Below, piece after piece: positions 59,210 through 64,000 of a stretch of DNA of 64,000 nt. The notes beneath the pieces were generated by a model. It ran no database searches and was not told the origin of the DNA. It saw only the letters and a program-made list of their open reading frames with translations. A program made the translations under genes and the position numbers. Numbering within the stretch: position 1 is the stretch's first letter; each line of letters starts with the position of its first letter. Source of the stretch: Aspergillus flavus (Eukaryota > Ascomycota > Eurotiomycetes > Eurotiales > Aspergillaceae); assembly GCF_009017415.1 (NCBI RefSeq), contig NC_092405.1, forward strand, positions 1,178,001 to 1,242,000, read 5' to 3'.

Positions 59210-59781
59210 CCCGCCTGAAGAAATAGCGGTATGCCGATATCGATTGTGGCGTTGGGCTATGCCGCAGTTGGGTTCATCCGAATGTCTCCGCTTGGAGTCT
59301 GGAGTAATGAAGATGTCAAGGCCGAGACTCGATATTGCCGGATATCACCGCCTTTTGTTCGATCTATGCAGTGAACCAATGAGGGGGTTTAAGCATGACA
59401 AGAAAAAAACTAAAAATAATAATAATAATAGTAATAATGACAAGAAAAAAGAAACTTGTTTGTCAGCGGTCCTGTAGTCATTGTAAATACTGACAATAGT
59501 CCCTTCTTGATTTGGAATTGATTATATAAATAATTTCGAACTGTCCGTTAACTATGGGTTGACCTGTCAACTGTGCTAGTGCCAAGTGCCCTTATCCGCT
59601 GATTGATGATCAACTCATGTCGCAAACACACATTTCCTGCAGTCATCGTCACACACGATGAGCGCAGCAGCGTCTTTCCCCGGACAATATTAACATGACA
59701 CCTTCCATCGAACACTCCGGTTTACTGAACCATTACCTCCCCCATTAGTATTTCCAGCCGCTACATTCCCAGCACTTCGCA
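59210..59781. promoter_or_regulatory. Intergenic, bidirectional promoter APS2 / flbE
   Basis: 572 bp between divergent starts. It has an (AAT)n microsatellite around 59414-59436 within an A-rich stretch. No specific binding site claimed. Confidence 0.45.
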
Positions 59782-60444
59782 ATGCCGGTCTACATGCTAT
59801 ACGGCTTTAAGTGGCCGCGCGCCGGCTTCACTGGTATCCGAGTGTATATTGTCCTGCACAACCTGGAAGATGCGACAGCAGAGTATCTCCAAGCCCCAGT
59901 CACCACCCAGCTGCTCTTAGAGTCGTTCGCAAAGACAGAACCGGGTATCGTATCCCGTCTCCCGGACCTCCGATTTATTGAGCAGTATGACCCCGACGAT
60001 ACCAGCGATGAGGCCGTCAGCAAGCCATATGCCTATGTCGCGGCTAAAGTGATCACGATGCCAGAGTCGGGGGCACTTAGTTTGGATGCTGAGGAGCTGG
60101 TTAAGGAATCAGGGCTAGATGAAAATGCCATGGCGGCGTTGACAGAGATGCGAGATAAATATGCCGCTGGTGAGAAGATTGGCTGGTATATTGTGTATAA
60201 CGGGGATCCGGAGAGATGGTTCCCCCAAATTGATGAGGACGACGATGAAAGTATGATGTACGATGATGAAGACGGAGAGGCTAGCGATTATGGCAGCGCA
60301 TCACAACCCCCGTCAACTCCTACAGTAAGTGCTTCTTACATGGTTGCATGTTCTTGTTGTTGGCACGAGCTAATGTCGGTCATTTTCTAGACATTTTTTC
60401 CCCAAAAGTTGACGCAGTTCTTCGGCGCTAAGAAGGCCGCTTGA
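59782..60444 (+). CDS. flbE: Developmental regulator FlbE
   Basis: Fluffy-type regulator; in A. nidulans FlbE acts with FlbB at the hyphal tip to activate brlA and conidiation. The model is join(59782-60324, 60391-60444), 198 aa, phase 0 intron. Conserved N-terminus: MPVYMLYGFKWPRAGFTGIR, VYIVLHNLEDATAEYLQAP, then LPDLRFIEQYDPDDTSDEAV and EKIGWYIVYNGDPERWFPQI. An acidic stretch DEDDDESMMYDDEDGE precedes a Ser/Pro linker. The second exon adds TFFPQKLTQFFGAKKAA, which looks like a PCNA-interacting peptide (Leu188, Phe191, Phe192, then Lys). Identity rests on my recall of the family N-terminus. Confidence 0.82.
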
Positions 60445-60592
60445 GATGATCATATGAGTGATGGGTGGCTATGCAATTTTCCTAACGCCCAATGACTGTT
60501 ATTGTGTTCGTGAACATTGATTTTTGGATATTAGAGCCACGGCGTATTGGATCTATAAATCATTTTCATTTCGTTATAAGCTAAGCCCTACT

Positions 60593-61581
60593 TCATGAAG
60601 TAGCGCCGTAACCCTTCTGCCAACTGGCATCAAAAGTCGCTTTGTCCACGGCAAATTCTCGAATGTAGTCCTTCTCTAAGTCATGCGCCCTCCTTCCCAG
60701 GAGAACGAGACTGTGAAGAGGTGCGCCCATCTCGACCTCTGCCAATTCCTTCAGAGTTCCGACGACCAATTTCTGGTCCGGGGCTCCAACTCTCGCAGCT
60801 CCGACCGCGAGGCTGTCAGGTCCATAAACACCTTCCTTGCGCTCCTCCTCGGTCTCCAACATCTGACTGGCGCACTGCGCAACGGTCATATATCTCGGAG
60901 GCTCGTAGATCAGGCGTCCTCGGGCCATGTTCTCGTACGACTGCTCCTTGACCTTAATGTCCAAGAGCACGAGGGTGTGAAGGCCCAGTGAAATGTTCTC
61001 CTTAATCTTATCGTAGTATGACGAGGGCTTCCAGTTTTCTGTGAAGAAAACCATGCTGACAGTTTGACCGAAGTTATACAATTGCAGTCCCGTGCAACCA
61101 ATACCGGACATGATCGATGCGTTCGGGATGACCTTAGATTCGATGCCCAGTTCACGGGCGCGCAGAACGAGGTCCGTATGGGTGGTGGCGCTGCATACAC
61201 GTTAATTCACACCTCCCATAGCAATCGCGCAAAGCTGACACCTACCCAAAAGGATCGCCGACGACTAGGAATGCAACATCTGTTTTATCTGCTCCAGCGA
61301 GAATCTCATCGCTTCCGCTCTCGACCTTTTCACGGTCTGCTTCAATAACAGGACGTCCATAGAAAGCTTCCTACTGAACCAATTGACGACCTGGTTAGAC
61401 AATTCCGTAGCAACAAATATCATCCGCCATGTGCAGAGACACTCACTAGTTTCTCTTTGTTGACGAGCAGAATACTTGTATATGCTTCGAGGTAGACCCT
61501 TTCCGCCCTTTTCACCACCTCTAAGCCTTTGACAGTAATGTCAGTCTCATCGGCAAGACCCAACCCAACGAGGTAGAGCAT
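60593..61581 (-). CDS. DPH5: Diphthine methyl ester synthase
   Basis: SAM-dependent methyltransferase of diphthamide synthesis on elongation factor 2, cytosolic. The model is complement(join(60593-61190, 61246-61370, 61447-61581)), 285 aa; phases agree. It begins [20 protein letters not shown] and continues [60 protein letters not shown] and [20 protein letters not shown], all typical of Dph5 (a tetrapyrrole-methylase fold). A start seven codons upstream exists, but MLYLVGLG is the conserved one. It converges with flbE and diverges from SPT3. Confidence 0.96.
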
Positions 61582-61884
61582 TGTGAGGGAATTAATTTGA
61601 ATCAATGAATATAGTAACTGTGATAATCACGATCAAAATATTTCGCTATCACCCCACCAAATGCGGCGGGATGACGGGATGCGGGTAAAGAGTTGTTCCG
61701 GATATGGGGAGGTCACTAGACATCAAATCACGGGGATCCTTTGGACATCCCCATTGTTGCCTTTCGCGACCAACTTCAATTCACTCGTTTCGTGGCCCAC
61801 AGTCTTGACACGATCATCTATCTGTATTGTAGTTGTTTTTTCAGGTCGTGAATGATGTTAATCTGTGATTTTTGATTCGCCAAC
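61582..61884. promoter_or_regulatory. Bidirectional promoter DPH5 / SPT3
   Basis: 303 bp between divergent starts. No clear motif. Confidence 0.45.
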
Positions 61885-63410
61885 ATGTCGACCGATCGAA
61901 CTCCGAAGTATCGGCAGGAAATCCAGCAGGTAAGCTCATACTATTCCTTATCTAGGTCTATCTAAGCCTCAAATTGTCTCTGTTTTCTTTTGTTTTATGC
62001 TTTTTGGACCGCTTGCGCAATTTAGGCTACATTCCAATAGTGTAACCATTTGTATATTTGACATCACAAGCTTATTCTTGCTGCTGCTATGGCGCAGTAA
62101 AGTCCATTGTGATGCGATTATTCGTCGTCTATAACTACCTATCCTGCTTGATATGCACTCTATGTTGTATTGTTTCACATAATACTCCATTCCCGCAGTC
62201 GGATTCATACTTCGACTTGCGTATCTCTCTTGGAAAAAACAACTGGGATAGCGCAAATCACCCGCATGTACCTGTGCTCCATCTATGCGTTTTCCCGACC
62301 ACAACAACATGAAGAGAACCATCTCGGAGACAATATGAAAACAACAAGACTACTTTCAGCCTCACTGACACTATGACCAGATGATGTTCGTCTCTGGTGA
62401 GACTGCCGAGCCATCAGTGGAAACAACTACTCTGATAGAAGAGATCGTTCGCCAGCAAGTCGTTGAGATTGTATGAGCGCCCTCAGCCATCAAAGTACAG
62501 TTTACTCACATTCACTGCAGCTCGCACGAAGTACAACGCTGGCAACACGACGAGGTGTTCGCTCTATTTCGACTGACGATTTGATCTTTCTCATTCGACA
62601 TGACAAGGCCAAGGTCTCGCGCCTGAAGACTTTCCTTTCCTGGAAAGATGTCCGCAAGAATGTCAAAGATTCAGATGACAAAGGCGGTGCCGACGCTGCT
62701 GAATTTGCAGGAGCCGATGACCCTCTTGCAGGGGGTGTCGTCGCTGGGCCGCAGGATGTCGCTTCGAAGCCGAAAAATAAGAGGGCCCGTGTTGGTCTCG
62801 CATGGGATGTGAACAGTTTCTACTCGGTCCAGGTTCCAGAGCGAGATGACGAGGAAGACGAAGAGGAGGAGGAGCAGAACTATGCAACCCTCCAGCGTCT
62901 TGCTGCAGCAGATGAACGAACCAAGCACATGACGAAGGAAGAGTACGTGTTTTGGTCCGAATGTCGTCAAGCATCCTTCACCTATCGTAAGAGCAAGCGT
63001 TTTCGTGAGTGGGCCGGTTTTGGTATCGTAACCGAATCGAAGCCCAACGACGATATTGTCGATATCCTTGGTTTCCTCACGTTCGAGATCGTCCAAACTT
63101 TGACCGAGGAAGCCCTTAAAGTTAAAGAACGCGAAGACCGAGAGAAGAATCGTCGAGGAGGTGCCGAAAATGACTCGGGCGAGACTAAGAAGCGTAAGCG
63201 CGAAACTGGCCTCTTCGATCCTCCTGAGGAGGGCCGAACACCGGTTGAACCGAAGCATATCCGTGAAGCATATCGTAAACTTCAAGCAACTCCGAACAAG
63301 AATATCGCAATGCTTCTCCACAATGGGCGCGTTCCAGCACGGATGCCTTTGAGACTGGTAAGCTCACTTATCCCACTTTGATGGTTTCTCCTAACATAAC
63401 CTAGATTTAA
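61885..63410 (+). CDS. SPT3: SAGA complex subunit Spt3
   Basis: Histone-fold subunit of SAGA that contacts TBP. The model is join(61885-61929, 62381-62470, 62521-63357, 63405-63410), 325 aa, all phase 0. Exon 1 ([15 protein letters not shown]) joins [20 protein letters not shown] over a 451-nt intron, which is long for this genome. The N-terminal histone fold continues [20 protein letters not shown] and [20 protein letters not shown]. The C-terminal half has [40 protein letters not shown] and [20 protein letters not shown]. The last exon would be only six bases (ATT TAA); without it the frame runs on to a stop in the intron. Confidence 0.93.
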
Positions 63411-63722
63411 TGGGATGGCTTTATATTGAGCTTGTACCGGAAATGGTTGGACTTATACACACAAGATACCCACATGACGACTGTACGATATCGAGACTTC
63501 TTTTTCGTTTCCTTTGTTTACTATCCGGGGTACACCGTTTCGTTCCTTCAGCGGCCCCTGTACTATTTCGAACATCAATCAATCTTTTCGATTATCTGCA
63601 CCATACTAGGCATTAATTCCTTTGATCCAATTCTAAGCACAGTCCCTAAGTGAACCGAGACCCATCACGAACATGCACATAATCAATCCTAAGAAGCCCT
63701 TCGCCCAGCGAAAATAAAGCCC
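63411..63722. other. Intergenic, convergent 3' flanks
   Basis: About 310 bp between the SPT3 stop and the probable end of the right-edge gene. No feature seen. Confidence 0.4.
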
Positions 63723-64000
63723 TTATTTGTGCGTCCGGCGCCCCATCAACAAACCAGTCAGCACATACTCCCAACACATCAAGTTAAACCCCCATAAAAG
63801 AACAAAAGATAAAGGATAAAAACTCACACTCAGCCAACTCCTGCTCACTCAACTCCCGGATACTATTAATAGCCGGCACATCCCCCTTAGTAGCACTCTT
63901 GATCGTCTCAATCGCCTTCCCAAAGATACCCCTCGTGGCCACCGCATACGTCGCCAACTTCGCCTCCAACTTGATCACCCCAATCCTCGGATCCGACGGA
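63723..64000 (-). CDS. 3' part of an unrecognised gene cut by the window edge
   Basis: An open exon runs from the right edge to about 63828, reading IGVIKLEAKLATYAVATRGI, FGKAIETIKSATKGDVPAIN and SIRELSEQELAE, then a GTGAGT donor. The next exon probably lies around 63723-63770. One frame there reads YVLTGLLMGRR and ends TAA at 63723-63725, but the visible acceptor (gggag) does not join in that phase, so the 3' end is not settled. Helical, no signal seen. I do not recognise the family. The strand is C-rich here on the plus side, like the left halves of the skewed genes. Confidence 0.5.

Noticed and set aside
1..64000. CRISPR arrays, insertion sequences, bacterial operons
   Set aside because: No regularly spaced repeats or transposase genes; the window is clearly a spliced fungal nuclear sequence.

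Overview
The window reads as nuclear DNA of a filamentous ascomycete, most likely Aspergillus or a close Eurotiales relative. Short spliceosomal introns of about 45-90 nt occur in most genes. An FlbE-type conidiation regulator, a Pth11-like receptor, HsbA, pectin lyase and a Zn2Cys6 factor are present. There are no bacterial operons, CRISPR arrays or intact transposons. The gene models below were spliced by eye, and I checked exon phases arithmetically for every multi-exon gene except the edge fragment at the right end.

Layout, left to right. Positions 1-5.3 kb hold BFR1, RPB5 and a Pth11-like seven-helix protein. Positions 5.3-8.3 kb have no intact gene, but about 6.8-8.25 kb (minus strand) is the decayed C-terminal end of a highly reducing polyketide synthase. 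Positions 8.35-18.4 kb are mostly housekeeping: histidinol-phosphate aminotransferase, a secreted pectin lyase, TAM41, the chromosomal passenger protein BIR1 and SNU23. Positions 18.8-30.2 kb are an accessory region: a tyrosine-decarboxylase-like PLP enzyme, HsbA, a catechol-type O-methyltransferase, a phenol-hydroxylase-type flavoprotein and an ATP-grasp ligase. Positions 31.9-39.9 kb carry a frameshifted small secreted cysteine-rich gene, an F-box-like gene, a Zn2Cys6 transcription factor, a tRNA-Trp and an intact cytochrome P450. Positions 40.8-55.4 kb hold a cystinosin-like PQ-loop protein, a one-span membrane protein, IST1, an MFS transporter, a membrane-anchored arylsulfotransferase-like protein and a P-loop sulfotransferase-fold protein. 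Positions 58.5-63.4 kb return to core genes (AP-2 sigma, FlbE, DPH5, SPT3), and an unrecognised gene is cut by the right edge.

The most interesting locus is 18.8-30.2 kb. A decarboxylase, a phenol hydroxylase, a catechol-type methyltransferase and an ATP-grasp amide-bond-type ligase would together make a coherent route from tyrosine to a methylated catechol-amine conjugate without a PKS or NRPS. This is inference from family identity and proximity. A second unexpected signal is compositional. Several genes (best in the F-box gene, also OMT, IST1, SNU23 and the decarboxylase) switch abruptly from C-rich to G-rich on the same strand inside the gene.
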